A DNA stretch of 42,240 nucleotides from Myxosarcina sp. GA_180221_E-2-1-MAG-40_15. Lineage in GTDB: Bacteria > Cyanobacteriota > Cyanobacteriia > Cyanobacteriales > Xenococcaceae. The stretch lies in NCBI GenBank assembly GCA_020692205.1, contig JAIMKV010000043.1, forward strand, positions 1 through 42,240, read 5' to 3'. Numbering within the stretch: the first letter of the stretch is position 1; the number at the start of each line of letters is the position of its first letter. A program made the position numbers and the translations under genes. Positions 18,131 to 26,693 of this stretch are shown piece after piece. The notes beneath the pieces are model-generated. The model was given only the letters and a program-made list of their open reading frames with translations. It was not told the DNA's origin and made no database searches.

Positions 18131-19321
18131 ATGACTAATAGTTTATCTAAAACCGACCTGAAAAAACATCGTCAACAATTTCCTGGGTTGGTTAACAAAA
18201 CTTATTTTAATTTTGGTGGTCAAGGAACAATGCCTGAGGCTGCTTTAGCAGCAATTATGGATACTCATAGATATATTCAGCAGGTAGGGCCTTTTTCGGG
18301 TCAGATTAATGGCTGGTTAACGGACAAGGTTAATTTATTACGAGAGGCGATCGCTACTGAGTTAGGCACGACTCCAGAAACGATTACGCTGACAGAAAAT
18401 GTAACCGCAGGCTGTAATATTGCTCTATGGGGTGTAGATTGGCGACGAGGCGATCATATTTTAATGACCGACTGCGAACACCCAGGGATTATCGCGACGG
18501 TAGCAGAAATCAGCCGACGCTTTGGCGTAGAAGTTAGTATCTGTTCGATTATGGATACTTTGAACGATGGCGATCCTGTAGAAGTTATCCATAGTAACTT
18601 GACCGAGAATACCCGACTGGTAGTTTTGAGCCATTTACTGTGGAACACAGGACAGGTATTACCCTTAAAAGAAATTGCTCAGGCTTGTCATAATCATTCT
18701 AGCGACAAAACCGTTAGGGTAATGGTAGATGCTGCCCAGTCTGTCGGTTTATTACCTTTAAACTTACCCGAACTAGAGATCGACTACTATGCTTTTACCG
18801 GACATAAATGGCTTTGTGGTCCAGCGGGAGTTGGGGGACTGTATATCAGTCAAGAGGCATTTAAGGATTTAAATCCTACCTTCATTGGCTGGCGTGGGGT
18901 AGAAATGGACGAGCAAGGAAAGCCGATCGCCTGGAAACAAGATGGAGCGAAATTTGAGGTAGCAACCTCAGCTTATCCCGAATATGAAGGTTTAAGAACC
19001 GCGATCGCCACTCATCAGTCGTGGGGCAATAAAAGCGATCGCTATCAAAGAATTTGTCAATTGAGCAAATATCTTTGGTCACAATTGCAAAATATCGAAC
19101 AGGTTAGCTGTTTGAAGCATACACCGCCTGAGGCAGGCTTAGTCTCTTTTCAAGTTGCAGGAATTGAACACAAACAGTTGGTTAACGCTTTAGAACAGCA
19201 AGGTTTTCTGTTAAGAACAATTGCCGATCCAGATTGCATCCGCGCCTGTGTGCATTATTTAACTCTACCCGAAGAGATTGATTGTCTGATTACGGCGTTG
19301 CGCGATTACAATAAGATTTAA
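18131..19321 (+). CDS. Class V aminotransferase / cysteine desulfurase-like PLP enzyme
   Basis: A 396-residue PLP enzyme. The cofactor Lys is 226 in FTGHKWLCGPAGVGGLYIS. Other landmarks are YFNFGGQGTMPEAALAAI, ITLTENVTAGCNIALWG, VLSHLLWNTGQVLPLKEI and VMVDAAQSVGLLPL. The conserved Cys loop expected of SufS/IscS (RxGxHCA) is not visible near the C terminus. The position near IRACVHYLTLPEEID fits the isopenicillin-epimerase or C-S-lyase branch better. The exact reaction is therefore open. The gene is divergent from the nuclease and followed by the tnpB element. Confidence 0.85.
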   Translation: MTNSLSKTDLKKHRQQFPGLVNKTYFNFGGQGTMPEAALAAIMDTHRYIQQVGPFSGQINGWLTDKVNLLREAIATELGTTPETITLTENVTAGCNIALWGVDWRRGDHILMTDCEHPGIIATVAEISRRFGVEVSICSIMDTLNDGDPVEVIHSNLTENTRLVVLSHLLWNTGQVLPLKEIAQACHNHSSDKTVRVMVDAAQSVGLLPLNLPELEIDYYAFTGHKWLCGPAGVGGLYISQEAFKDLNPTFIGWRGVEMDEQGKPIAWKQDGAKFEVATSAYPEYEGLRTAIATHQSWGNKSDRYQRICQLSKYLWSQLQNIEQVSCLKHTPPEAGLVSFQVAGIEHKQLVNALEQQGFLLRTIADPDCIRACVHYLTLPEEIDCLITALRDYNKI

Positions 19322-19514
19322 TCGTAGACGACATAAATACACAAAGCAGTGCCAAGCTCTAATAATTCAAGTTATTGAGTTTATTTCTAGAAAACTATAC
19401 CAAGCGATCGCGACTGAGGTTTTAGCCCAGGGTTATTAGTCAGAGATCCTCATGGTCATGGAGTGAAGATGGTTACTTAAAAATTAATCACCGAAGGTTT
19501 TGGGTAGTTGCGCC

Positions 19515-19531
19515 CCGTCTTTATAAGACGG
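19515..19531 (+). repeat. Left-end hairpin of the tnpB element
   Basis: A seven-base perfect stem CCGTCTT/AAGACGG around the loop TAT, 46 bp upstream of the tnpB ATG. Its place matches the subterminal hairpin recognised by Y1 transposases. It could also end transcription from the upstream gene. Confidence 0.6.
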
Positions 19532-19577
19532 CTTTATATTATATTTCTTAGTACTCATATGTGATATATTTATATGC

Positions 19578-20831
19578 ATGAAACAAGTCCTAACAATAGT
19601 TTGCAAGCTTAACCCGTCTCAAAAAGTAGTTAAAAAGATTGATACTACTCTTGAGATGTTTGCTAATGCTTGTAACTATGCCAACAAAGAAGTCAAGCCA
19701 TCTGTAACCAGCAAAACTACGATTCAATCTTTGGTCTATCAAACCATTAGAGAGAAATATAGTTTGTCGGCTAACTTGGCTGTTAGGGCTTGTGCAAGAG
19801 TTGGTGCTAACCGCAAAACTGCAAAGCAGAAAAACAAACCAGTTAAAGCATTCAAGCCAACATCGGCTGATTATGATGCTCGAATATTTGCTTTTCGGGA
19901 GCAAGACTGGTCTATTAGCCTGACCTTGGTTGGTGGTAGAGAACATATTCCAATCGTTACTAGTAACTACCAAATTGGAAAACTTAAAGGTACTAAACCA
20001 ACATCGGCGCAACTTTGTAAGCACAAGGATGGTAGCTACTATATTCATATCCAGGTTAAAGATGAAGCACCAAAACCAATTAATTCCGATAACGTAATCG
20101 GTGTGGATTTTGGTCGTACTGATATAGCAGTTACTTCCGACCACAAAAAATGGGCTGGCAAAGAAATACGCGATGTTAGGGATAAGTACTCTAAGCAACG
20201 CGCCAATCTCCAAAAGAAAGCGGTGCAGCGCGGTCTTGGGGGTTTCCCCCATGAGCGACTGCACCAAGAAGCATCGAAAGGCACACGCAGTAGCAGACGT
20301 AGATGTCGCACACTGCTGAAACGGCTGTCGGGCAAAGAGAAAAGATTTCAACGCCATATTAACCACGTCATCAGTAAAACCATAGTTTTGAGTGCCAAAC
20401 AATCTAATAGCATTGTCGCTATTGAGGATTTGACTGGGATTAGGGAACGAACTAACCAGCAACCTAGATCTAAAACGGAAAAAAGACGCTCTAACTCTTG
20501 GGCTTTCTATCAGCTTCGTACTTTTTTGGAGTACAAAGGGTTGATGAATGGAGTTGAGATAATTCCAGTTTCGCCACGTTATAGCTCTCAAACCTGCCAT
20601 GCTTGTATGCACTTGGGATTGAGAAGCGGAAAAAGATTCAAATGTGCTAATGGCGGCTGTGGTTGGCATGGTGACGCTGATGAAAATGCAAGTTATAACT
20701 TGTCAATTATTGGAGGGGTTGTAAGCCTCCTTCGAGGTTCGGATGAACTGTCTTGTACAGTAAGTCCAGGGCTACTGAGATATTCCACTGACAGCGCAAG
20801 GCGAAAGCTCCGTCGCTTCAGCGCGGAGTAA
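19578..20831 (+). CDS. tnpB: TnpB RNA-guided endonuclease-type transposon protein with an in-frame insertion
   Basis: A 417-residue TnpB. RuvC-type residues are Asp177 in IGVDFGRTDIAV, Glu283 in VAIEDLTGI and the third Asp in HGDADENASYNLS (Asp366 or Asp368). The Cys4 zinc finger is CHACMHLGL followed by CANGGCGW. All catalytic positions and zinc ligands look intact. Characterised TnpBs are nicking/cleaving nucleases guided by a right-end RNA. Residues about 216-232 (VQRGLGGFPHERLHQEA) are encoded by a compound palindrome and break an otherwise ordinary helical segment (SKQRANLQKKA ... SKGTRSSRRRC). A 359-residue frame on the other strand is a shadow. It starts with ATG. Confidence 0.92.
   Translation: MKQVLTIVCKLNPSQKVVKKIDTTLEMFANACNYANKEVKPSVTSKTTIQSLVYQTIREKYSLSANLAVRACARVGANRKTAKQKNKPVKAFKPTSADYDARIFAFREQDWSISLTLVGGREHIPIVTSNYQIGKLKGTKPTSAQLCKHKDGSYYIHIQVKDEAPKPINSDNVIGVDFGRTDIAVTSDHKKWAGKEIRDVRDKYSKQRANLQKKAVQRGLGGFPHERLHQEASKGTRSSRRRCRTLLKRLSGKEKRFQRHINHVISKTIVLSAKQSNSIVAIEDLTGIRERTNQQPRSKTEKRRSNSWAFYQLRTFLEYKGLMNGVEIIPVSPRYSSQTCHACMHLGLRSGKRFKCANGGCGWHGDADENASYNLSIIGGVVSLLRGSDELSCTVSPGLLRYSTDSARRKLRRFSAE
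20222..20265 (+). repeat. Compound palindrome (REP/MITE-like) inserted in frame inside tnpB
   Basis: Nested inverted repeats: outer arms GGTGCAG (20222-20228) and CTGCACC (20259-20265), middle CGC/GCG, inner GGGGG-TTT-CCCCC (20238-20250). The flanks AAGAAAGC and AAGAAGC look like an imperfect target duplication. The element adds about 17 residues to TnpB without shifting the frame. Confidence 0.65.
20808..20828 (+). repeat. Right-end hairpin of the tnpB element
   Basis: CTCCG-T-CGC-TTCA-GCG-CGGAG, a stem of 5+3 base pairs with one bulged T, ending right before the TAA of tnpB. In known IS605 TnpB systems the guide RNA scaffold covers this tail and the guide begins just past the right end. 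Confidence 0.6.
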
Positions 20832-20854
20832 GCTTACTAGATAAACGATAAAAA

Positions 20855-22861
20855 ATGAGTATCAAGTTTGGTCGAGAAGTTTGCGGTAATTTAGAGATCT
20901 CAGAACATCGAGAATGGCTGGTAACTAACGGTATTGGCGGCTATGCTTCGGGGACGGTATCGGGATTATTAACCAGAAGCTATCACGGGTTACTGTTGGC
21001 TACGCTTCAGCCACCTGTGGGTATAACTTTACTGTTGACTAAACTCGATGAAACTGTTGTCTATGGAAACGCTGCTTATCCTCTATATGCAAACCGTTGG
21101 GCGGATGGCACGATTATACCTCAAGGTTATCAACAGCTAGAAAGTTTTGGCTTAGTAGGAACAACCCCCGTCTGGATTTATGCTTGCGCTGATGCCTTAA
21201 TTGAAAAGCGGATTTGGATGCAGCGGGGAAAAAATACTACCTATATTCAATACAAGATGCTGCGTGGTAGTCAACCATTAACCTTATCGGTTAAAGCTTT
21301 AGTTAATTATCGCGATCGCCATAGTAGCACTCGCAACAGCGATCGCGCTTGGGAAATTATTCCTCAAAACCAGGGCATTAAGATCACTGCATTTGCCGAG
21401 GCTAGCAACTTGTATCTGTCTGGGCTCAAAAACCAAGAAGTAATTCCCTGGCAAATTAATCATGAGTGGTACCAAAATTTTGCTTTAGCAGTAGAGCAAT
21501 ATCGAGGTTTAAATAGTATTGAGGATCATTTATATGCAGGGAATTGTCGCGTTAATCTCAATCCAGGAGAATCTCTAATTATTGCTGCTAGTACTGAAGC
21601 AGACGGGGAGAAACCGAGACAGGGGAATTGGGAGGCAGTCAGAAACCGAGAAGAAGAGTTGATCAAGCTTTTTAGTCACAACAGTAAACTTGAAACTATC
21701 CCTAGTGGGATTAAACAATTAATCTTGGCAGCAGACCAATTTATTGTTGATCGCCCTTTAATAGATGTCCCTGAAGGTAAAACGATTATTGCTGGTTATC
21801 CTTGGTTTAGCGACTGGGGTAGGGATACGATGATTAGCTTACCAGGATTAACTCTCGCCACAGGTCGTTTTGAGGTGGCGAGGGTTATTTTACGTACCTT
21901 TGCTAAATATATCGACCAGGGAATGCTGCCGAATGTGTTTCCCGATACAGGAGAAACCCCAGGATATAATACAGTTGATGCTACTCTGTGGTATTTTGAG
22001 GCAATCAGAGATTATCTGGCTCATACCGCAGATAAACAGTTATTAATTGAGCTATATCCTGCCTTAGTCGAGATTATCGACTGGCATCGCCGCGGAACAC
22101 GCTACAATATCCATCTCGATGCCGATGGTTTGATTTATGCGGGCGAAAAGGGAGTTCAATTAACTTGGATGGATGCCAAAGTTGATGATTGGGTAGTTAC
22201 GCCTCGAATCGGGAAACCCGTGGAAGTGAATGCCCTTTGGTACAACGCATTGATGATTATGTCTCAGTTTGCTAGCTATCTAGAGCAGTCGGAGACGGAA
22301 TACTTAAAGATGGCAGCTACAACTAGAAGAGGCTTTCAACGTTTCTGGAGTCAGGATCGGCAATACTGCTATGACGTATTAGATACTCCTGATGGCAATG
22401 ATGATTCTTTACGTCCCAATCAGATTTTTGCTGTATCTTTACCTGCTAAAAGCTTGACCAATTCACCCCTACTCAATACTCAGCAACAAAAACAGGTAGT
22501 AGATATTGTCTCTCAACACTTATTAACTTCTCATGGATTGCGATCGCTTGATCCTCATCATCCTGATTATGTTGGCATCTATGGCGGCGATCGCTATAAG
22601 CGAGATGGTGCATATCATCAGGGTACAGTCTGGGGCTGGTTAATTGGTCACTTTGTTCAGGCGCATCTCAAGGTAGATCAAAATCCAGAAGTAGCTAAAA
22701 CCTTTCTGAAACCAATGTTAGAACACCTGGCGGCAGCCTGTGTTGGTAATTTGAGTGAAATTTTTGATGGCGATGCGCCTTTTATTCCCAGGGGTGCGTT
22801 TGCTCAAGCTTGGAGTGTGGCAGAGGTGTTACGAGGGTGGGATTTATTAAGTAGCAAGTAG
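20855..22861 (+). CDS. Glycogen debranching enzyme-type amylo-alpha-1,6-glucosidase
   Basis: A 668-residue protein with the two-domain layout of archaeal/bacterial GDE proteins. The N-terminal domain (about 1-230) carries EWLVTNGIGGYASGTVSG and LTRSYHGLLLATLQPP. The C-terminal (alpha/alpha)6 catalytic domain (about 285-665) includes ADQFIVDRP, IIAGYPWFSDWGRDTMISLP, GYNTVDATLWYFEAI, LTWMDAKVDDWVVTPR and GAYHQGTVWGWLIG. The acidic residues in WGRDT and WMDAK are expected to be catalytic. It removes alpha-1,6 branches from glycogen-like glucans. It starts only 23 bp after tnpB and is followed 39 bp later by a second glycosidase, suggesting a sugar-polymer operon. Confidence 0.9.
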   Translation: MSIKFGREVCGNLEISEHREWLVTNGIGGYASGTVSGLLTRSYHGLLLATLQPPVGITLLLTKLDETVVYGNAAYPLYANRWADGTIIPQGYQQLESFGLVGTTPVWIYACADALIEKRIWMQRGKNTTYIQYKMLRGSQPLTLSVKALVNYRDRHSSTRNSDRAWEIIPQNQGIKITAFAEASNLYLSGLKNQEVIPWQINHEWYQNFALAVEQYRGLNSIEDHLYAGNCRVNLNPGESLIIAASTEADGEKPRQGNWEAVRNREEELIKLFSHNSKLETIPSGIKQLILAADQFIVDRPLIDVPEGKTIIAGYPWFSDWGRDTMISLPGLTLATGRFEVARVILRTFAKYIDQGMLPNVFPDTGETPGYNTVDATLWYFEAIRDYLAHTADKQLLIELYPALVEIIDWHRRGTRYNIHLDADGLIYAGEKGVQLTWMDAKVDDWVVTPRIGKPVEVNALWYNALMIMSQFASYLEQSETEYLKMAATTRRGFQRFWSQDRQYCYDVLDTPDGNDDSLRPNQIFAVSLPAKSLTNSPLLNTQQQKQVVDIVSQHLLTSHGLRSLDPHHPDYVGIYGGDRYKRDGAYHQGTVWGWLIGHFVQAHLKVDQNPEVAKTFLKPMLEHLAAACVGNLSEIFDGDAPFIPRGAFAQAWSVAEVLRGWDLLSSK

Positions 22862-22900
22862 CAGATAGCAAGTTTTTTAATTAGTAATTGGCTAATAACA

Positions 22901-25582
22901 ATGACTAAAGAATTAGAACGGTTACAACAGAACAAATGGAAAAACTGGGGTCCTTATTTGAGTGAAAGACAGTGGGGGACGGTTAGAGAAGACTATAGTG
23001 AGTATGGAGCAGCCTGGGAATACTTGCCTCACGATCATGCCCGATCGCGTGCCTATCGTTGGGGAGAAGATGGTATTGCAGGAATTAGTGACTCGCAGCA
23101 GCAATTATGCTTGGCGATCGCCCTTTGGAATGAACAAGATCCGATTTTAAAAGAAAGATTATTTGGTTTAACGGGCAATCAAGGCAATCATGGGGAAGAT
23201 GTTAAAGAATATTATTTCTATCTCGATAACACTCCGACTCACTCTTATATGAAGTGCTTGTATAAATATCCTCAAGCTGCCTATCCCTACGAATTATTAG
23301 CTACAGAAAATCAAAGGCGATCACGCTACGAATTTGAATATGAGTTATTGGATACTGGTGTCTTTGCGGATAATCGCTATTTTGATGTGTTGATCGAATA
23401 TGCCAAAAATACCCCAGACGATATCATCATTCAAATTACGGCTACTAATCGCGGTACAGAAACGAAACCACTACACATATTACCTACCCTGTGGTTTCGC
23501 AATACTTGGTCTTGGCAGGAAAATGCAGTCAAGCCCAGTTTGAAAGTTGAGGATATTTACGACGAGTTTAGTGTAATTAAAGCTAAACAGGAAAGCTTAG
23601 GCGATCGCTGGTTGTATTGCCATGGCGCAACGACATCCAATCTGTTATTTACGGAAAACGAAACTAATTATCAACGGCTATTTAATGCTGAAAATAAATC
23701 ACCCTATGTCAAAGATGGCATTAACAACTATGTACTGCACGGCGATCAAGATGCGGTTAATCCTGAACAATTAGGCACTAAATTTTCGCCTCACTACGCC
23801 CTGAATATTCCTGCGGGAGAAACTAAAGTAATTAAATTACGCCTTAGCGATCAAGGCGATCTAACTCAGCCTTTTGGTTCAGAATTCACTCTTATCTTAC
23901 AAACCAGAAAACAGGAAGCTGATGAATTTTATCAACAGCTAACACCTTTTGCGATTAGTGAAGCAGAACGCAAGATTCAGCGACAGGCATTTGCAGGGAT
24001 GCTGTGGAGTAAACAATATTATTACTACTATATTGAAGAATGGCTGCAAGGCGATCCGCATAATCCACCTCCCCCACCAGCCCGTAAAAAAGGTCGAAAT
24101 TATCAATGGAAACATTTAGATAATGTCGACATTATCTCGATGCCCGACAAGTGGGAATACCCTTGGTATGCGGCTTGGGATTTAGCCTTTCATGCCTTAC
24201 CCTTGGCAATGGTTGACCCCGAATTTGCCAAAGGACAATTAGATTTAATGACTCGTGAGTGGTATATGCACCCCAACGGCCAACTTCCCGCTTATGAATG
24301 GGCATTTGGTGATGTTAATCCTCCCGTACATGCCTGGGCTACCTGGCGAGTGTATAAAATCGAACAAAAAATGACTGGTAAAGGCGATCGCACTTTTCTA
24401 GAACGAGTTTTTCAGAAGCTATTACTCAATTTTACTTGGTGGGTAAATCGTAAGGATGCTCAAGGTAACAATGTTTTTGAAGGAGGGTTTCTCGGCTTAG
24501 ATAATATCGGCGTATTTGATCGCAGCGCACCTCTACCTACGGGCGGTTATATCGAACAAGCTGATGGTACAAGCTGGATGGCAATGTACTGTCTGAATAT
24601 GCTAACTATAGCTTTAGAGTTGGCTCAAGAAAATCCCGTGTATGAAGACATGGCAACTAAGTTCTTTGAGCATTTTATCTACATAGCCGATGCGATGACG
24701 CATATTGGCGAAGAAAATACTCAATTATGGGATCAAGAAGACGGCTTCTTTTACGATGTGCTGCATCTCCCCGACAATAGCAGAGTGAGATTAAAAGTGC
24801 GATCGCTTGTGGGCTTAATTCCTCTATTTGCCATTACTACTCTCGAACCAGATTTACTTCAGCGTCTGCCCAATTTTACCGAAAGGCTGGAATGGTTTAT
24901 TCATAATCGTCCTCAACTTACACGCAATATAGCCTGTATGGAAACTCAGGGCATGGGTGCAAGACGGATGTTAGCCCTTTGTTACACTAGTATTGATCGC
25001 GTTGAATCTCGTGATCGGCTGCGTCAGATTCTCACCAAACTTTTAGATGAAAGCGAATTTCTGAGTCAGTATGGTATCCGCGCTTTATCTAAATATCATG
25101 AACAACACCCTTATACTTTTGACGTTGACGGACAACAACACCGAGTAGACTACAAACCAGCAGAGTCTTCTAGTGGCTTGTTTGGCGGGAATTCTAATTG
25201 GCGTGGTCCAATTTGGTTTCCCGTTAATTATCTGCTAATTGAATCGCTGCAAAAATTTCATCACTATTTAGGCGATGATTTTAAAGTAGAATGCCCTACG
25301 GGTTCTGGTAACTGGTTTAATCTGTGGCAAGTTGCCGATGAGATTGCCCAACGCTTAATCCGAATTTTTCTCCCCGACGAATCGAGAAAACGTCCTCTAT
25401 ATGGCAATATTGAGCAATTTCAAACTGATCCTCATTGGCGCGACTTAATTCTGTTCCATGAATACTTCCATGGCGACAACGGCGCGGGGCTTGGTGCATC
25501 ACATCAAACTGGCTGGACAGGGCTAATTGCTAAACTGATTCAACAACAGGCTGAATATCCAACCAGAAGAAGCCCAGAATAA
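22901..25582 (+). CDS. Large MGH1/GH63-like glucosidase
   Basis: An 893-residue, apparently cytosolic protein without a signal peptide. The first ~350 residues are beta-rich ([39 protein letters not shown]). The C-terminal (alpha/alpha)6 region has [53 protein letters not shown] and [20 protein letters not shown]. The Asp in AAWDLAFH and the acidic residues in YEWAFGD fit the catalytic acid/base positions of GH63 and mannosylglycerate-hydrolase-like enzymes. Substrate is uncertain; glucosylglycerate, trehalose-like or glucan end groups are possible. Cotranscription with the debranching enzyme is likely from the 39-bp gap. Confidence 0.84.
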   Translation: MTKELERLQQNKWKNWGPYLSERQWGTVREDYSEYGAAWEYLPHDHARSRAYRWGEDGIAGISDSQQQLCLAIALWNEQDPILKERLFGLTGNQGNHGEDVKEYYFYLDNTPTHSYMKCLYKYPQAAYPYELLATENQRRSRYEFEYELLDTGVFADNRYFDVLIEYAKNTPDDIIIQITATNRGTETKPLHILPTLWFRNTWSWQENAVKPSLKVEDIYDEFSVIKAKQESLGDRWLYCHGATTSNLLFTENETNYQRLFNAENKSPYVKDGINNYVLHGDQDAVNPEQLGTKFSPHYALNIPAGETKVIKLRLSDQGDLTQPFGSEFTLILQTRKQEADEFYQQLTPFAISEAERKIQRQAFAGMLWSKQYYYYYIEEWLQGDPHNPPPPPARKKGRNYQWKHLDNVDIISMPDKWEYPWYAAWDLAFHALPLAMVDPEFAKGQLDLMTREWYMHPNGQLPAYEWAFGDVNPPVHAWATWRVYKIEQKMTGKGDRTFLERVFQKLLLNFTWWVNRKDAQGNNVFEGGFLGLDNIGVFDRSAPLPTGGYIEQADGTSWMAMYCLNMLTIALELAQENPVYEDMATKFFEHFIYIADAMTHIGEENTQLWDQEDGFFYDVLHLPDNSRVRLKVRSLVGLIPLFAITTLEPDLLQRLPNFTERLEWFIHNRPQLTRNIACMETQGMGARRMLALCYTSIDRVESRDRLRQILTKLLDESEFLSQYGIRALSKYHEQHPYTFDVDGQQHRVDYKPAESSSGLFGGNSNWRGPIWFPVNYLLIESLQKFHHYLGDDFKVECPTGSGNWFNLWQVADEIAQRLIRIFLPDESRKRPLYGNIEQFQTDPHWRDLILFHEYFHGDNGAGLGASHQTGWTGLIAKLIQQQAEYPTRRSPE

Positions 25583-25601
25583 CTTTTGACCGCGGAAGGC
25601 G

Positions 25602-25647
25602 GTGAACGCAGGCTCTGCCTTTTCAAGGCAGAGTACCGTTCACTTTT
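25602..25647 (+). terminator. Nested hairpin with T-run after the glucosidase gene
   Basis: Outer stem GTGAACG (25602-25608) with CGTTCAC (25637-25643); inner stem CTCTGCCTT (25613-25621) with AAGGCAGAG (25625-25633) around TTC; then TTTT. It lies 20 bp past the glucosidase stop. It works as a rho-independent terminator on paper. The nested design also resembles a dispersed palindromic repeat. Confidence 0.6.
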
Positions 25648-25750
25648 GTAATGACGAACAGAATAATTAACTTTGTCTAAGCTGAGTTTAATCAGCTTAA
25701 AATCTAGACATACAATATAGGTTAGTCTTATAGAGCATGAGTAGTTTACT

Positions 25751-25936
25751 ATGAGAAACCTTAACTTCAGTGACGACCTATATTGGACACCTCAAGCACA
25801 AGCAAAACTGAGAATGATTCCTTTTTTTGCTCGGCCTCAAGCACGACAAAGAATTGAAGAAATTGCCCGCGCAGCAGAATTAGAAGAAGTAACTATTGAA
25901 ATTGTCGAACAAGCTAGAGCAGAATTTGGACAATAG
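25751..25936 (+). CDS. Stand-alone PCP_red domain protein
   Basis: A 61-residue protein that is almost only a PCP_red domain: [40 protein letters not shown] and VEQARAEFG. The same domain forms the C terminus of ChlB, the 57-kDa subunit of light-independent protochlorophyllide reductase. Small free versions exist in cyanobacteria and their job is not settled. It starts with ATG after an AT-rich leader. The next gene is a photosystem II assembly factor, which fits a pigment or photosynthesis role. Confidence 0.85.
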   Translation: MRNLNFSDDLYWTPQAQAKLRMIPFFARPQARQRIEEIARAAELEEVTIEIVEQARAEFGQ

Positions 25937-26095
25937 TTTTTTGGGTAAGCTTGGTGTTGCCTTGTCGCTCAAATTATGGCGATCGCGCTATTGATTCACA
26001 AGTAATAAGTGTTCAGTAATAAGTAATCATTTCTGCTTCCAGTCTAGTATGGTGATTATATCAAGAGCAAATTTCGCTAAAATCCTTTATTTTTG

Positions 26096-26464
26096 ATGTC
26101 ATCGATCATTCCTTCAATTGAGTTTTTCCAGGGTGTCGCCGAAGAATTAAGTGGTGTTAGCCTGCGACGTAATAAAAAGACTGGAATTCGCAATGTTTTG
26201 ATGACCTTTGAATCTTTAAACGCCCTAGAAAAATTTAACAGCTTTACCAAAGGATCGGCTCAAAATTTAAGTCTGATTGACTCCGAAGGACAAATTTTAG
26301 TATCCCCCAACTCGATAAAAATGATTTTTGGTGGTGATGAGGGCAATGAACTTAGAAGAGTCGAATGCAAGTTCGATATAGAATCGGACAGTCATTGGTC
26401 AAGATTTACTCGTTTTATGAATCGTTATGCAGAAGCTAACGATATGGAATTTGGTACAAAATAA
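26096..26464 (+). CDS. psb28: Photosystem II assembly factor Psb28, probably the Psb28-2 paralogue
   Basis: The frame can open at TTG 26093, but the ATG at 26096 directly after it gives 122 residues. Psb28 features are IPSIEFFQGVAEELSGVSLR at the start, ALEKFNSFTKGSAQNLSLID in the middle, and the strongly conserved end SHWSRFTRFMNRYAEANDME. Psb28 binds CP47 and RC47 assembly intermediates of photosystem II at the thylakoid membrane. Sequence departs from the usual Psb28-1 pattern (for example SLRRNKKTG instead of the RLTRSRDG type), hence the Psb28-2 suggestion. Confidence 0.88.
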   Translation: MSSIIPSIEFFQGVAEELSGVSLRRNKKTGIRNVLMTFESLNALEKFNSFTKGSAQNLSLIDSEGQILVSPNSIKMIFGGDEGNELRRVECKFDIESDSHWSRFTRFMNRYAEANDMEFGTK

Positions 26465-26693
26465 ATAAATTGTCGTCGCTAATTTTAGTAATCAAAAATC
26501 AAGCTAACGCTTTTGAGAGACTGAGGACTAAGAAGTTGGGATGGAGAAAGTATGTCAATTTTAACAATTATCTGCCAAGAATCAGCTCGATTTAAAGAAG
26601 AGGTATAGTAAAACTTTGTGATCAGCTAGCTATCAGGGATCGATCAAAGCAAAATAATATTGACACCATTTCCATCCAAATTAAAACAATTAT

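Larger units (their letters stand above)
19500..20831 (+). mobile_element. IS200/IS605-type element carrying only tnpB
   Basis: A stand-alone tnpB gene bounded by a hairpin on each side, with no tnpA (Y1 transposase). The left hairpin at 19515-19531 is CCGTCTT-TAT-AAGACGG. The right one at 20808-20828 is CTCCG-T-CGC-TTCA-GCG-CGGAG, ending one base before the tnpB stop. This is the arrangement in IS200/IS605 elements, where subterminal hairpins mark the ends and the right end overlaps the tnpB tail. Exact ends cannot be set without an empty-site relative; the stated limits are approximate. It depends on a TnpA in trans or is immobile. Confidence 0.7.

Noticed and set aside
19590..20669. 359-residue open frame on the minus strand across tnpB
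   Set aside because: It lies wholly inside tnpB, which has intact catalytic and zinc motifs; the minus-strand product is Phe/Ser/Cys-rich with no recognisable domain, as expected of a shadow frame.
26001..26024. Two copies of AGTAATAAGT before psb28
   Set aside because: Common low-complexity cyanobacterial intergenic sequence; only two copies.
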